Origin: Actinocorallia herbida
GTDB taxonomy: Bacteria > Actinomycetota > Actinomycetes > Streptosporangiales > Streptosporangiaceae
DNA length: 64,000 nucleotides
Direction: 5' to 3'
NCBI RefSeq assembly: GCF_003751225.1
Contig: NZ_RJKE01000001.1
Span: forward strand, 7,750,001 to 7,814,000
The notes beneath the pieces were generated by a model. That model was not told the origin of the DNA. It ran no database searches and saw nothing but the letters and a program-made list of their open reading frames with translations. Within the stretch, counting starts at the first letter, position 1. Every line of letters starts with the position of its first letter. Positions 7,943 through 16,456 of this stretch are shown here, in pieces. Made by a program: the position numbers and the translations under genes.

Positions 7943-10084
7943 GTGGACGGTGCGGTGCGCGTGCTGGCGGGGCGGTATGAGCTCGGGGACGCGGTGGGGA
8001 GGGGGGCCACCGGGGTCGTCTACCGGGGGGTGGACCGGGAGGGCGGGCGGGTCGTGGCGGTGAAGGTGGTGGATGAGGGGCTGGTGCGGGGGCTCGGGTC
8101 CGCGGCGTTCGCCGTTCGGGAGGTGTGGACGCTCGCGGAGGTCAGGCATCCGGGGGTGGCGGAGATCCGGGATGTGGGGAACGACCCGGAGCACGGGGTC
8201 TGTGTGGTCACCGAGTTCGTCGAGGACGGGGAGCGGGTCGATGGGCTGGCGGACGGGGGGTTGCATCCGGACGCGGTGCTGGAGATCGCCGAGGGGGTGC
8301 TCGCCGTCCTGGCCGAGGGGCATGGGCGGGGGGTGGTGCACGGGGATGTGAAGCCTTCGGATGTGCTCGTGGTGCGGCGGGGCGGGCGGCTGCGGGTGAA
8401 GGTGACGGACTACGGGCTGGTGCGGGTGCTGTCGGGGACGGGGACGCGGTTCACGCAGTCGGGGGAGATGATCGGCGGGGCGGCCTGGACGCCGCCGGAG
8501 GAGGCCGAGCGCGGTGCGGACGGGACCGCGTGGAACCCGGTGGGGGAGGTCGCGCCGGGTGGGCCGGAAGGCGACGTCTACTCGGTCGGGTGCCTGCTTT
8601 ACGGGCTGCTCACCGGGCGGCCTCCCTTCCGCGGGGACGTGCAGGGGGTGCTGCACCAGCAGGTGCACCGGGTCGCCGAGCCGCCGTCCCAGGCCGTGCG
8701 GGGGCTCTCGCCGCAGTGGGACGCCATCCTGATGCGGGCGCTCGCGAAGCGTCCGCAGGACCGGTACGCCGACGCGGCGGCCATGCGGGACGCGCTGGAG
8801 CCGCTGCGCGTGGCCGCGCCCTACCGTCCGGTCGCGGCGCCGGCGGCGCCGAAGGGCGCGAGCGAGCCTTCGCCGGGGAGGCGGCGGCGCGGTCGCGCGC
8901 TATGGCTGGTCCCCGTCGCCGGGCTGACCGCGGCGGCGGCCGCGGCCTATCTGCTCACCGGGACGGGCGGGGGCCTCCCCTCCGCGTCCGGCGCTCCGTC
9001 TTCGCCGGCCGCCGCGGTCCCGGTCTCGCCCGCGTCGGCCGCGCCGGTCGTCCTCGGGCACCTGACGGCGCTGGGAGACGGCTTCGACGAGGACGTGCAG
9101 GCGGTACGCCTCGCGGTCGACGCCTACAACGCCACGCGGCCCGCGGTCCGCGTGGAGCTGCGGCTGTACGACACCGCGGGCGACGACGAACGGGCGGCCG
9201 CGCAGGCCGCGGTGGACGACGGCGTGGTCGGCATCGTCGGTCCGGCGTCTTCCGATGACGCCACTGCCTTCGGGCCCGTCCTCGAAGGGGCGGGTGTTCC
9301 GAACGTCGCGTACGGCACCACCGTGGCGGACCTCGGAAGCCAGGGCTTCGCCTACTGGCACCGGGTCATCGCCGGAGACGACGTGCAGGGCGAGGCCGTA
9401 GGGACGTTCCTCCGGACGGGGTTGAAGGCCGAACGCGTAGCGGTGATCCACGACAACACCGAAGACGGACGTCCGCTCGCCGACCGGGTCCGTCAGGTGG
9501 TGGAGGCCCGGGGCGGAAAGGCCAGGGCCTGGGACTACGAGCTCGCCGACACCGGCTTCGGGGACCTCGTGGACGGGGTGCGCGGCTTCAAGCCGGACGC
9601 GGTGTTCGTCGCCGGGCACGGCCAAGGGGCGGGAAGGCTGCTCAGGGCCTTGCGCGACGGTGAGGTGACCGTGCCCTTCGTCGGCGGAGACGGCACGTTC
9701 GGGCGGGAATTGATCAGCGCCGCAGGAGATGCCGCCGAAGGCGCATTCGCGTCCTGCGCCTGTCTGGTCGACCCCGAAGGCACATCCTCGCCTCCTGCGG
9801 GCGAATTCGCCGAGGCTTACCGCGCCGCGTACGGTGAAGCCCCTTCCGACGCTTATACGGCCGAGGCCTATGACGCGGCGACGCTCTTCCTCGAAGCGGT
9901 GAGATCCGGGGCGGCCCTTCGCCAGGACGTCAACGCCTGGCTCGGCGGAGCACACCTCGCCGGTGTGACGGGCCCGCTCGGCTTCACGGAGCACGGCGAG
10001 CCCGAGGACGCCACGATCCACCTCTACCGGGTGGACCACGGCGCCTTCGTCCGGCTCGGCACCACCACCGAAGCACGCCCCTGA
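7943..10084 (+). CDS. Ser/Thr protein kinase fused to an extracellular substrate-binding (Peripla_BP_6-like) domain
   Basis: A 713-residue single-pass receptor kinase. The kinase domain (about 12-290) has the glycine loop GRGATGVV, VAVK (Lys41) and a C-helix Glu. A Pro/Arg linker precedes one membrane helix near 318-340, followed by a Ser/Pro/Ala stalk. The extracytoplasmic domain (about 365-710) resembles branched-chain amino-acid-type binding proteins (VVGIVGPASSDDATAFGPVLEGAG). The architecture is known in actinobacteria and should couple ligand binding outside to phosphorylation inside. Unusually, the catalytic loop reads HGDVKPSDVL instead of HRDxKPxN, DFG is DYG, and the activation segment lacks a normal GTPxYMAPE. 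Activity may be altered or lost. GTG at 7943 is chosen because AGGGGGAGG lies 6 bases upstream; an in-frame start at 7892 lacks a site. Confidence 0.88.
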   Translation: MDGAVRVLAGRYELGDAVGRGATGVVYRGVDREGGRVVAVKVVDEGLVRGLGSAAFAVREVWTLAEVRHPGVAEIRDVGNDPEHGVCVVTEFVEDGERVDGLADGGLHPDAVLEIAEGVLAVLAEGHGRGVVHGDVKPSDVLVVRRGGRLRVKVTDYGLVRVLSGTGTRFTQSGEMIGGAAWTPPEEAERGADGTAWNPVGEVAPGGPEGDVYSVGCLLYGLLTGRPPFRGDVQGVLHQQVHRVAEPPSQAVRGLSPQWDAILMRALAKRPQDRYADAAAMRDALEPLRVAAPYRPVAAPAAPKGASEPSPGRRRRGRALWLVPVAGLTAAAAAAYLLTGTGGGLPSASGAPSSPAAAVPVSPASAAPVVLGHLTALGDGFDEDVQAVRLAVDAYNATRPAVRVELRLYDTAGDDERAAAQAAVDDGVVGIVGPASSDDATAFGPVLEGAGVPNVAYGTTVADLGSQGFAYWHRVIAGDDVQGEAVGTFLRTGLKAERVAVIHDNTEDGRPLADRVRQVVEARGGKARAWDYELADTGFGDLVDGVRGFKPDAVFVAGHGQGAGRLLRALRDGEVTVPFVGGDGTFGRELISAAGDAAEGAFASCACLVDPEGTSSPPAGEFAEAYRAAYGEAPSDAYTAEAYDAATLFLEAVRSGAALRQDVNAWLGGAHLAGVTGPLGFTEHGEPEDATIHLYRVDHGAFVRLGTTTEARP

Positions 10085-10312
10085 CCAAACCCCTCCTTTT
10101 CCCTTCTCTTCATTACATGACCGACAATCACCCTCATCCAGGCGCTCCCCCACCCCTACCGCCGCACGCCTCGCCATATACTGAAGGCGTCGAAGTGAAG
10201 GACCGGAACATCCGGGTTGATATTCCCTCCCTCATTTCGGCCCCGCAAAGGCACTGCGAGAAGGGCCGCCACGGTCCCTATCGATCAGGCCAAGGCGAGA
10301 AGAAGGAAACAC

Positions 10313-10354
10313 CGCCGGAGACGAGCAATACGGCTCGCCTCCGGCGTTTCTTTT
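10313..10354 (+). terminator. Terminator downstream region of the receptor kinase
   Basis: CGCCGGAGaCGAGC (10313-10326) pairs with GCTCGcCTCCGGCG (10333-10346) with one mismatch, followed by TTTCTTTT. The 230 bases between the kinase stop and this hairpin are less GC-rich and contain no credible gene. Confidence 0.85.
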
Positions 10355-10395
10355 GCCCGCGGCCCGGCCGCGGGCGAGACCGGGTAGGGCGGGAT

Positions 10396-10435
10396 CGGGC
10401 TGTGGGTCGGGCTGTGGGTCGGGCTGTGGGTCGGG
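10396..10435. repeat. Three tandem copies of a 12-bp unit
   Basis: The unit GTCGGGCTGTGG is repeated three times head to tail (first copy with A for G at its first base), followed by a partial copy. It lies between the terminator and the DUF3068 gene, upstream of the probable start at 10497, so it is probably non-coding. Confidence 0.8.
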
Positions 10436-10496
10436 ACAAAGAAGGTTGGGTGCGGGGATGAGGCTGGGGGCGGGAGGGGGGCGGGAGGATCGGGGG

Positions 10497-11456
10497 ATGG
10501 GCAGGTCAGGGCGGGTTCGGGTGGTGGCGGCGGGGTTGATGGCGGCGGGGACGTTCGGGGTGTCGGCGGCGGTGCTGGTGTGGGGCGGGGCGGGTGACCG
10601 GATGGTCAAGGCACCCGCGTGGATCAAGGACGAATGGGTGCTCACGGGGAGCGGGGAGTACCTGGATCTGGCGAAGGGGCGGCGGGTCGAGAACGCGCGG
10701 GTGACCAAGACGCGGAGCCTGACGGCGGTGCCGGCGCTGAGCAGCGGCCGGGTCGCGGTGTGGGACTCCTTCGCGCAGACCGTCGACGCCGAGACCGGCA
10801 CGGTGCTGGGGGTGGAGAACTGGCGGCTGGCGTTCGACCGGCGGACGGGGCGGCTGGCCAACTGCTGCGGTGCCCACGTCGACAAGGACACCGGGGTCCC
10901 GCAGTCCGGGCTGGGCTACCTGTGGCCGTTCACCGGCGTGCGGGTGGCGACCTACCAGGTGTTCGACCCGGTGCTGAAGCGGTCCTGGGGCGCGGGGTTC
11001 ACCGGCGAGGAGACCATCGACGGGATACGGACGTACCGGTTCGTCGAGCGCGTACCATCAACGCCGGTCGGCGAGCTCAAGGGTGTCTCGGGCGCCTTCC
11101 TCGGACTGAAGAAGGGCGCCGTGTACGACGTTGAGAGGGCCTACGAGGCGGAGATCACCGTCTGGGTGGACCCGCGGACGGGCATCCCCGTGGACCGCCG
11201 TGAGCAGACGACCATGACCCTGCGCGTCCAGGTGAAGGACGCCGAGCCCGTCGTCCTTTCCCGCCTCGACGTCCGGCTGGACGCGGACGGCCGCGAGGCC
11301 GCCCTGCGACGGGCCGAGGACCAGGCGGCCTACGTGCGCAGGGTGCAGGTCGTGATCCCTTCGGTGGCGGTCGGCGCCGGCTTCTCGCTGGCGGTCTCGG
11401 GCGCCGCCATCGCGTGGCGGGCCCGCAGGCCGAAGGCGCGGGAGCAGGCCGGATGA
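10497..11456 (+). CDS. DUF3068 (PorA-family) membrane-anchored protein, copy 1
   Basis: A 319-residue protein with an N-terminal membrane anchor/signal (about 8-30), a large extracytoplasmic domain and a second membrane helix near 280-305, then a short basic tail. Family features shared with the copy at 23275 are GEYLDLAKG, VWDSF, WRLAFDRRTGRL with a Cys-Cys pair, PQSGLGYLWPF, and ITVWVDPRTGIPVD. The family is annotated in databases as porin PorA-like, but its biochemical role is poorly established. ATG at 10497 is chosen for the site GGGAGG 8 bases upstream; an in-frame ATG at 10458 is the alternative. Its stop overlaps the next gene's start (ATGA), indicating coupled translation. Confidence 0.82.
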   Translation: MGRSGRVRVVAAGLMAAGTFGVSAAVLVWGGAGDRMVKAPAWIKDEWVLTGSGEYLDLAKGRRVENARVTKTRSLTAVPALSSGRVAVWDSFAQTVDAETGTVLGVENWRLAFDRRTGRLANCCGAHVDKDTGVPQSGLGYLWPFTGVRVATYQVFDPVLKRSWGAGFTGEETIDGIRTYRFVERVPSTPVGELKGVSGAFLGLKKGAVYDVERAYEAEITVWVDPRTGIPVDRREQTTMTLRVQVKDAEPVVLSRLDVRLDADGREAALRRAEDQAAYVRRVQVVIPSVAVGAGFSLAVSGAAIAWRARRPKAREQAG

Positions 11457-12343
11457 TGCGGTTCCTGCGGCCGGTGCTCGGCCTGCTCGCGGTCGGCTTC
11501 CTGGCCAGGCGGATCTACCTGGACCGGGCGGACCTCGCGACCGCCCTCTCGACCCTCTCCCCCGCCGCCTTCGGGACCGCGCTGGCCCTGGTCATCGCCG
11601 GGCTCGTCGCGATGATGCTGGCGTGGCGGACCGTGCTGGCCGACCTCGGGTCGCCGCTCCCGGTGCCCGCGGCGGCCCGGATCATGTTCGCCGGGCAGCT
11701 CGGCAAGTACGTCCCCGGCTCGGTCTGGGCGATGGTCGGGATGGCCGATCTCGCCCGTGACCGGGGTGTGCCGCCGGGCCGGACGGTCGGCTCCGCGACG
11801 ATCTCGCTGGCGCTGACCCTCGGATGCGCGCTCGCCCTCGCGGCGGCCCGGCTGCCCGGCGCGTTCTGGCCGGTGCTGGTGCTCGTGGTGTGCGGGCTGC
11901 ATCCGAAGGTGCTGGCGTGGGCGCTCTCGGTGCCGTTCCGGGTGCTGCGCCGCCCGGTCCCCGAGCACCGGGTGAGCGGGGCGGGGCTGATCGAGGCGGC
12001 CGGTTGGACGGCGGTCGGCTGGCTGCTGTGGGGCGGCGCGGTGTGGGTGCTGGCGGACGCGGTCGCGCCGGCCGGCACCGGATGGTCGCTGTATCCGGTC
12101 GCCGTCTGCGCCTACGCGCTGGCCTGGGCGGGCGGCATCCTTGTCGTGCTGGCCCCGGCCGGCCTGGGGGTGCTGGACGGGGCGCTGGTGCTGGGGCTGA
12201 CCCCGGCCCTGGGCGGTTCCGCGGCGCTGGCCGTGGCCGTCGCGGTCCGCGCGGCGCTGATCCTCGCCGACGTCCTGGTCGCCGCGGCCGGGCTGCTGGT
12301 GCCCGCTCAGGCGCGGGAACGGAAGAGCACCGAGTTGATGTAG
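11453..12343 (+). CDS. Flippase-like membrane protein (lysylphosphatidylglycerol synthase TM-region family)
   Basis: A 296-residue polytopic protein with about eight helices. The motif GQLGKYVPGSVWAMVG near residue 79 and the C-terminal LAPAGLGVLDGALVLGL are typical of the LPG_synthase_TM family, which includes the MprF flippase half and many proteins in glycan clusters. No aminoacyl-transferase domain is attached, so a lipid or glycolipid translocation role linked to the neighbouring glycosyltransferases is a reasonable inference. The start overlaps the stop of the DUF3068 gene. Its last 37 bases overlap the convergent FkbM gene. Confidence 0.83.
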   Translation: MMRFLRPVLGLLAVGFLARRIYLDRADLATALSTLSPAAFGTALALVIAGLVAMMLAWRTVLADLGSPLPVPAAARIMFAGQLGKYVPGSVWAMVGMADLARDRGVPPGRTVGSATISLALTLGCALALAAARLPGAFWPVLVLVVCGLHPKVLAWALSVPFRVLRRPVPEHRVSGAGLIEAAGWTAVGWLLWGGAVWVLADAVAPAGTGWSLYPVAVCAYALAWAGGILVVLAPAGLGVLDGALVLGLTPALGGSAALAVAVAVRAALILADVLVAAAGLLVPAQARERKSTELM

Positions 12344-13083
12344 CGGGGCTCGGGGCGCAGCGCCCGCCGTAGGAATCCGCGGTCAAGGTCGCCCACGCAG
12401 GCGCGCTGGTGGCCCTCCAGATCGAACTCCGCGAGCGGGGTCCACTCCCCCGCCACCAGGACCTCGCCCAGGTAGCCCCACGACTCCAGCAGCGCGACGA
12501 CCGGGGCCACCGGCTGGTGGCGCGCCTCCAGCTCGAGGAGGATCACCGGACGGTCCCGCCGGACGGTCTCGGCGGCGCCGCGCAGCGCGGGCAGCTCGTG
12601 CCCCTCGATGTCGAGCTTGAGGAACCCGACGTCGGTCAGCCCCAGATCGTCGATCCGGACGCAGGGCACGGCCTGCCCTTCCCCGCCGGGCACATCGGCC
12701 TCCAGGACGGCGGTCCCGCCGCGCGGGGCGGTGCCCGTCACCTTGGACGTCCCGGCCAGGCGGGTGCCCGGCGTCGCGGCGAACGCGGCGGTGCCGGGGA
12801 ACTCCGAGACGGCCGCGGCGATCACCTCGGCCCGGGGGAAGGTCCTGGCGAGCATCCGGGCCATCGTCGGGTCCGCCTCGATCGTGACGACCCGGTCGGC
12901 CCGCGCCAGCAGGCTCCGCGTCCAAGGGCCGAACCAGCCTCCCGCGTCCACCGCGGTGCCGCCGCGCGGGACGAACTCGTCGATCCTGGCGAGTTCGGGC
13001 TCCAGCCGGGGGTAGAGCGCCCGGACCAGACGGCCGAGCAGCGGCCGGGGCAGGACGCGGGCGAGGGCGGGACCGGCGGTCAT
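12307..13083 (-). CDS. FkbM-family SAM-dependent methyltransferase
   Basis: A 258-residue class I methyltransferase. The SAM-binding region GGTAVDAGGWFGPWTR is near residues 41-56, followed by VVTIEADPTMARM. The FkbM signature is FLKLDIEGHELPALRGA near residue 153. FkbM enzymes O-methylate sugars or small molecules, and beside two glycosyltransferases a glycan O-methylation role is likely. The ATG start is at 13083. The GT4 gene ends 25 bases upstream on the same strand, so the two likely form an operon with the GT2 gene above. The exact substrate is unknown. Confidence 0.88.
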   Translation of the reverse strand: MTAGPALARVLPRPLLGRLVRALYPRLEPELARIDEFVPRGGTAVDAGGWFGPWTRSLLARADRVVTIEADPTMARMLARTFPRAEVIAAAVSEFPGTAAFAATPGTRLAGTSKVTGTAPRGGTAVLEADVPGGEGQAVPCVRIDDLGLTDVGFLKLDIEGHELPALRGAAETVRRDRPVILLELEARHQPVAPVVALLESWGYLGEVLVAGEWTPLAEFDLEGHQRACVGDLDRGFLRRALRPEPRYINSVLFRSRA

Positions 13084-13108
13084 GGTGCTCCAAACGGCGG
13101 TGGGTCGG

Positions 13109-14221
13109 TCATGCGGGGTCGAGGAGTGCGGCGATGCGGCGGGCGGTGGAGTCCCAGTCGAAGCGGCCCGCCCACTCCCGGCAGGCGGCGTCCAGCTCCG
13201 CCCTCCGGACGGGGTCGGCGACCTCCTTCAGCGCGGCGCCCACGGTCTCGCCGAACGCCTCGGCGGTCGGCGCGAGCCACCCGGTGATCCCGTCCCTGAC
13301 GGAGTCGCGCAGCCCGTCGACGTCGGGCGCCACCGTGGGGACGCCGTGCGCGGCGGCCTCCACGACGCCCAGGCCCCACCCCTCTCCGGCGGAGGCCGCC
13401 ACGTGCAGCCATGCCTCGGACAGGAGCTCGGCCTTGCGCTCGTCGGTCACGAATCCCTCGAACCGAAGGGTATCGGCGAGGCCGTGTGCGCCCGCCAGAC
13501 GCTCCAGCCGCGCCCGGTCGGGCCCCTTGCCGACGATCCGGACGACGAGGCCGGGGAAGTCCTCTCGGAGCCTTACAGCGGCCTCGATCACGAGGTCGAT
13601 CCGCTTGTGCCGGACCAGCCGCCCGACGCAGACGATCGTCGGCGCCTCGGCGGGCGCCCTGACCCCCGACGCGACGGGTTCGGTGCCGTTGGGCACGAGG
13701 TGGATCTCGCCGGGCCAGTCCAGCCGGGCGCGCATCGCCTGCACCGTCGAAGGGGAGACCGCCGCGGTGGCCCGCCGCCGGTAGGTCCGCCGGGCGACCG
13801 GCCCCTCCAGGAATCTGCCGAACCGGGCGACGGCCGGGGGAAGGTACTCGCCGAACTGGCGGTCGTGGACGTGGTGGACCACGCAGACGACGGGCACCCG
13901 GCGCGGGGTGACCCACGGGGTGAAGAAGGGGATGCCGTTCTGGCAGTCGACGACGCCGTCGAAGGAGCCGCGCCGGGCGGCCAGCCAGGCCAGGACGCGC
14001 GGGTAGACGCCGAACCTGCCGCCGAGCCTGACCACCCGCACCCCGTCGGCGTGGTCGGTGCGCGCCTGCCCGGTGTCCCGCGCCGTCAGGTAGGTGACGG
14101 CGTCGCCCTGCGCGGCGAGGCGGGTCGCCACCTGCCAGGCATAGGTCTCGGCGCCGCCCGCGTCGCGGTGCCAGGGGTCGCGCCAGTTCACGACGGCGAT
14201 CCGCCGCGCGGAGCGGGTCAT
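13109..14221 (-). CDS. GT4 family glycosyltransferase (GT-B fold)
   Basis: A 370-residue GT-B enzyme. The N-terminal donor/acceptor half starts VVNWRDPWHRDAGGAETYAWQ, a typical GT4 glycine-rich loop. The C-terminal half has VGRLVRHKRIDLVIEA and the nucleotide-sugar binding Glu motif ASAGEGWGLGVVEAAAHGVPTVA. The reading frame is open upstream to 14929, but the real start is the ATG at 14221: it overlaps the TGA of the GT2 gene (ATGA) and begins just before the domain. It probably transfers a hexose onto an envelope glycolipid or polysaccharide in the cytoplasm. The substrate is not predictable from sequence. Confidence 0.9.
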   Translation of the reverse strand: MTRSARRIAVVNWRDPWHRDAGGAETYAWQVATRLAAQGDAVTYLTARDTGQARTDHADGVRVVRLGGRFGVYPRVLAWLAARRGSFDGVVDCQNGIPFFTPWVTPRRVPVVCVVHHVHDRQFGEYLPPAVARFGRFLEGPVARRTYRRRATAAVSPSTVQAMRARLDWPGEIHLVPNGTEPVASGVRAPAEAPTIVCVGRLVRHKRIDLVIEAAVRLREDFPGLVVRIVGKGPDRARLERLAGAHGLADTLRFEGFVTDERKAELLSEAWLHVAASAGEGWGLGVVEAAAHGVPTVAPDVDGLRDSVRDGITGWLAPTAEAFGETVGAALKEVADPVRRAELDAACREWAGRFDWDSTARRIAALLDPA

Positions 14222-15006
14222 GCGGCCGGCCGGACCAGCGCCGGGGCGGCCGCCAGCTCGTCCGCCGCGCCCGTGCGCGCGGGCCGCGGCCGGACCGGAC
14301 GGGGCAGCACCGTCCACATCCGGACGAGCTCCGCCAGGACGGGCAGGCCGTGGCGGAGCACGGAGAACTTCGAGCCGGGCACGTCCTGCCAGGTGACCGG
14401 AACTTCGAGCGGCAGGGCGCCGCCGAGCCTGGCGCAGCGGGCGAGGAGCTCGACGTCGAAGGCGAATCCGCTGGCGCGCTGGCCGCGCGCGGCGGCCCGG
14501 ACGAGGTCGCCGTGGAAGAACTTGAAGCCGCACTGGGTGTCGCCGACGCCGGGCACGAGGGTGCGGGAGAACCGCCGGAAGAGCTGCGCGCCGGCGGAAC
14601 GGAGCCTGCTGTGCCGGGCCTGGACGTCGGAGCCGGGGTGGGTGCGGGAGGCGATGACGACGGGGTGGGTGCGCAGCAGGGCCAGGAAAGTCCGCAGGAC
14701 GGCCGGGTCGGTGGCCATGTCCGCGTCGCAGAACCCGACGATCGCGGCCCGCGACGACAGGATGCCGGCCCGCACGGCGGCCCCCTTGCCCCGTTTGGCG
14801 CAGTGCACGAGCCGGACCTCGACGGGTCCGGCCGGCCACGCCCGGACGATGTCGGCGGTCCCGTCGGAGCTGCCGTTGTCGACCACGAGCACCGAGGCGT
14901 GCACCGGCAGCTGGGCGAGCCTGCGGCACAGCAGGTCAAGCCCGCGCGGCAGCCGTTCGGCCTCGTTGAAGGCCGGGACGACGACTTCGACCGTGATCGG
15001 GCTCAT
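14218..15006 (-). CDS. GT2 family glycosyltransferase (dolichyl-phosphate sugar synthase-like)
   Basis: A 262-residue GT-A enzyme of the DPM/DPG-synthase type: VVVPAFNEAERLPRGL at the N-terminus, VDNGSSDGTADIV, KRGKGAAVRAGI, and the metal-binding CDADMATDP near residue 87. A later GDTQCGFKFF segment is typical of polyprenyl-phosphate glucose/mannose synthases. It should make a lipid-linked sugar donor for extracytoplasmic GT-C enzymes, which fits the two GT-C-like proteins encoded nearby. Start choice is uncertain: ATG at 15006 has a weak AAAAGAG site, while in-frame starts at 15024 and 15048 are also possible. It is translationally coupled to the GT4 gene below. Confidence 0.88.
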   Translation of the reverse strand: MSPITVEVVVPAFNEAERLPRGLDLLCRRLAQLPVHASVLVVDNGSSDGTADIVRAWPAGPVEVRLVHCAKRGKGAAVRAGILSSRAAIVGFCDADMATDPAVLRTFLALLRTHPVVIASRTHPGSDVQARHSRLRSAGAQLFRRFSRTLVPGVGDTQCGFKFFHGDLVRAAARGQRASGFAFDVELLARCARLGGALPLEVPVTWQDVPGSKFSVLRHGLPVLAELVRMWTVLPRPVRPRPARTGAADELAAAPALVRPAA

Positions 15007-15103
15007 CGGCGCGCTCTTTTCCATGAGGGGCAGCCTGAACGTAGTCACGCGGCGGCGTCGAGGTCACTATGGTGCATCACTAGCAATTTTGGTCGGTTCA
15101 CCA

Positions 15104-16456
15104 ATGAGCCGGACCATCTCGCGCGGGCACGCTTGGCTGATGTCGTCCCGACCAGCGTCACCAGCCCATCAGGACTCCCTCGACGGCATCCGGGCGGCCG
15201 CCGCGTTGACGGTGGTGGTGCTGCACGTCGCGGGCGAGACGGGCGAGACGTCCGGGATGTCGGCGATCCCCAGGTTCATCGGCCACGGGGACATCGGGGT
15301 CGCGATCTTCTTCGTGCTGTCCGGCCTGCTGCTGTACCGACCGTGGGCGACCGCGCTGTTCTCCGGGAAGGCCGGGCCCGAGACCGTCCCGTACCTGTGG
15401 CGCAGATTCTGGCGGGTCGTCCCGGCGTTCTGGCTGGCCGTCGCGATCGGCCTTCTCGCCTTCAATCCCGAGCACGCCGACGAGTGGCGGACCTGGGCGC
15501 AGCTGCTGGGCATGGTGAGCATCTACGACTTCTCGCCCTGGTGGCCCGGCACCGGCCCGACCGGCATCTACCACCTCTGGACGATCTCCCTGGAGATGTC
15601 GTTCTACCTGGTCCTGCCGCTGCTCGGCGCGGCCCTCGCGGCGGTCGCCGGACGGGCGACGGCGCCCGCGGCGCGGGCGCGGAGGGCGCTGCTGGGGCTG
15701 GCCGCGCTGTACCCGCTGCACCTCGTCTACCAGTACTTCACCTACTTCCCCGAGTGGCGGCCGACCCTCAGCATGTGGCTGCCGCGGAGCCTTCCCTGGT
15801 TCGCGCTGGGCATGGCCCTGTCCGTCGTGGCGGCGTGGGCCGCCGCCGAGCCTTCCGGGCCGGCCCGGCGGTTCAGCGCGGGGGTGGGCGCCGCGCTGCC
15901 CGAGTGCTGGACGGCGGCGGGGCTGCTCTACCTCATCTCGTGCACCGAGCTGACGGGGCCGTTCGGGCTGAACTTCGGATACGACATGTTCTGGCCGTCG
16001 ATCTTCCGGGTCGTCCTGTACGGCGCGGTCTCAGTCCTTCTCGTCGCCCCGCTGGCCCTGCACCCCGGCAACCGCCATAGGCTCGCCGTCTTCTTCGGCA
16101 GCAGGCCCATGGCCTGGCTCGGCCGCGTCTCCTACGGGATCTACCTGTGGCACGCGATCCTCCTGCTCGTGCTCGTCCGGCTGCTCGGACCGCGGGTGCA
16201 CACCCTGCCCTTCGCCTTCGGCGTCCTGCTCGCCCTCACCCTGCTCGTCACCCTCCCGGCCGCCGGGCTGTCCCACCGGTTCCTCGAGGAGCCGGTCCGG
16301 CGGCTCGGCACCCGCTGGACGGTCCGCCGCCGCCGCGACGAGCAGGCCGACCGCGGCGCAGCACAGCAACTGCGGCACGGCGCCGGCGAGGCTCGCGCCG
16401 AGTCCGCCCGGAAGGAGACCGTGCACAGCGGCGGCGCCGCCCGCGAGGGCGAGTAG
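15104..16456 (+). CDS. Acyltransferase 3 family membrane protein (OafA/YrhL-like)
   Basis: A 450-residue membrane O-acyltransferase with about ten helices. Family marks are DSLDGIRAAAALTVVVLHVAG at the N-terminus, FFVLSGLLLYRPW, YHLWTISLEMSFYLVLPLL, and GRVSYGIYLWHAILL, with HRFLEEPVRRLG near the usual C-terminus. It probably acylates an envelope glycan using a cytoplasmic acyl donor. The canonical protein would end near 16320; here the frame stays open for about 45 more Arg/Glu/Ala-rich residues to 16456. The gene therefore overlaps the convergent aftD gene by 426 bases in total. ATG 15104 and ATG 15140 are both possible starts, with no clear binding site for either. Confidence 0.85.
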   Translation: MSRTISRGHAWLMSSRPASPAHQDSLDGIRAAAALTVVVLHVAGETGETSGMSAIPRFIGHGDIGVAIFFVLSGLLLYRPWATALFSGKAGPETVPYLWRRFWRVVPAFWLAVAIGLLAFNPEHADEWRTWAQLLGMVSIYDFSPWWPGTGPTGIYHLWTISLEMSFYLVLPLLGAALAAVAGRATAPAARARRALLGLAALYPLHLVYQYFTYFPEWRPTLSMWLPRSLPWFALGMALSVVAAWAAAEPSGPARRFSAGVGAALPECWTAAGLLYLISCTELTGPFGLNFGYDMFWPSIFRVVLYGAVSVLLVAPLALHPGNRHRLAVFFGSRPMAWLGRVSYGIYLWHAILLLVLVRLLGPRVHTLPFAFGVLLALTLLVTLPAAGLSHRFLEEPVRRLGTRWTVRRRRDEQADRGAAQQLRHGAGEARAESARKETVHSGGAAREGE

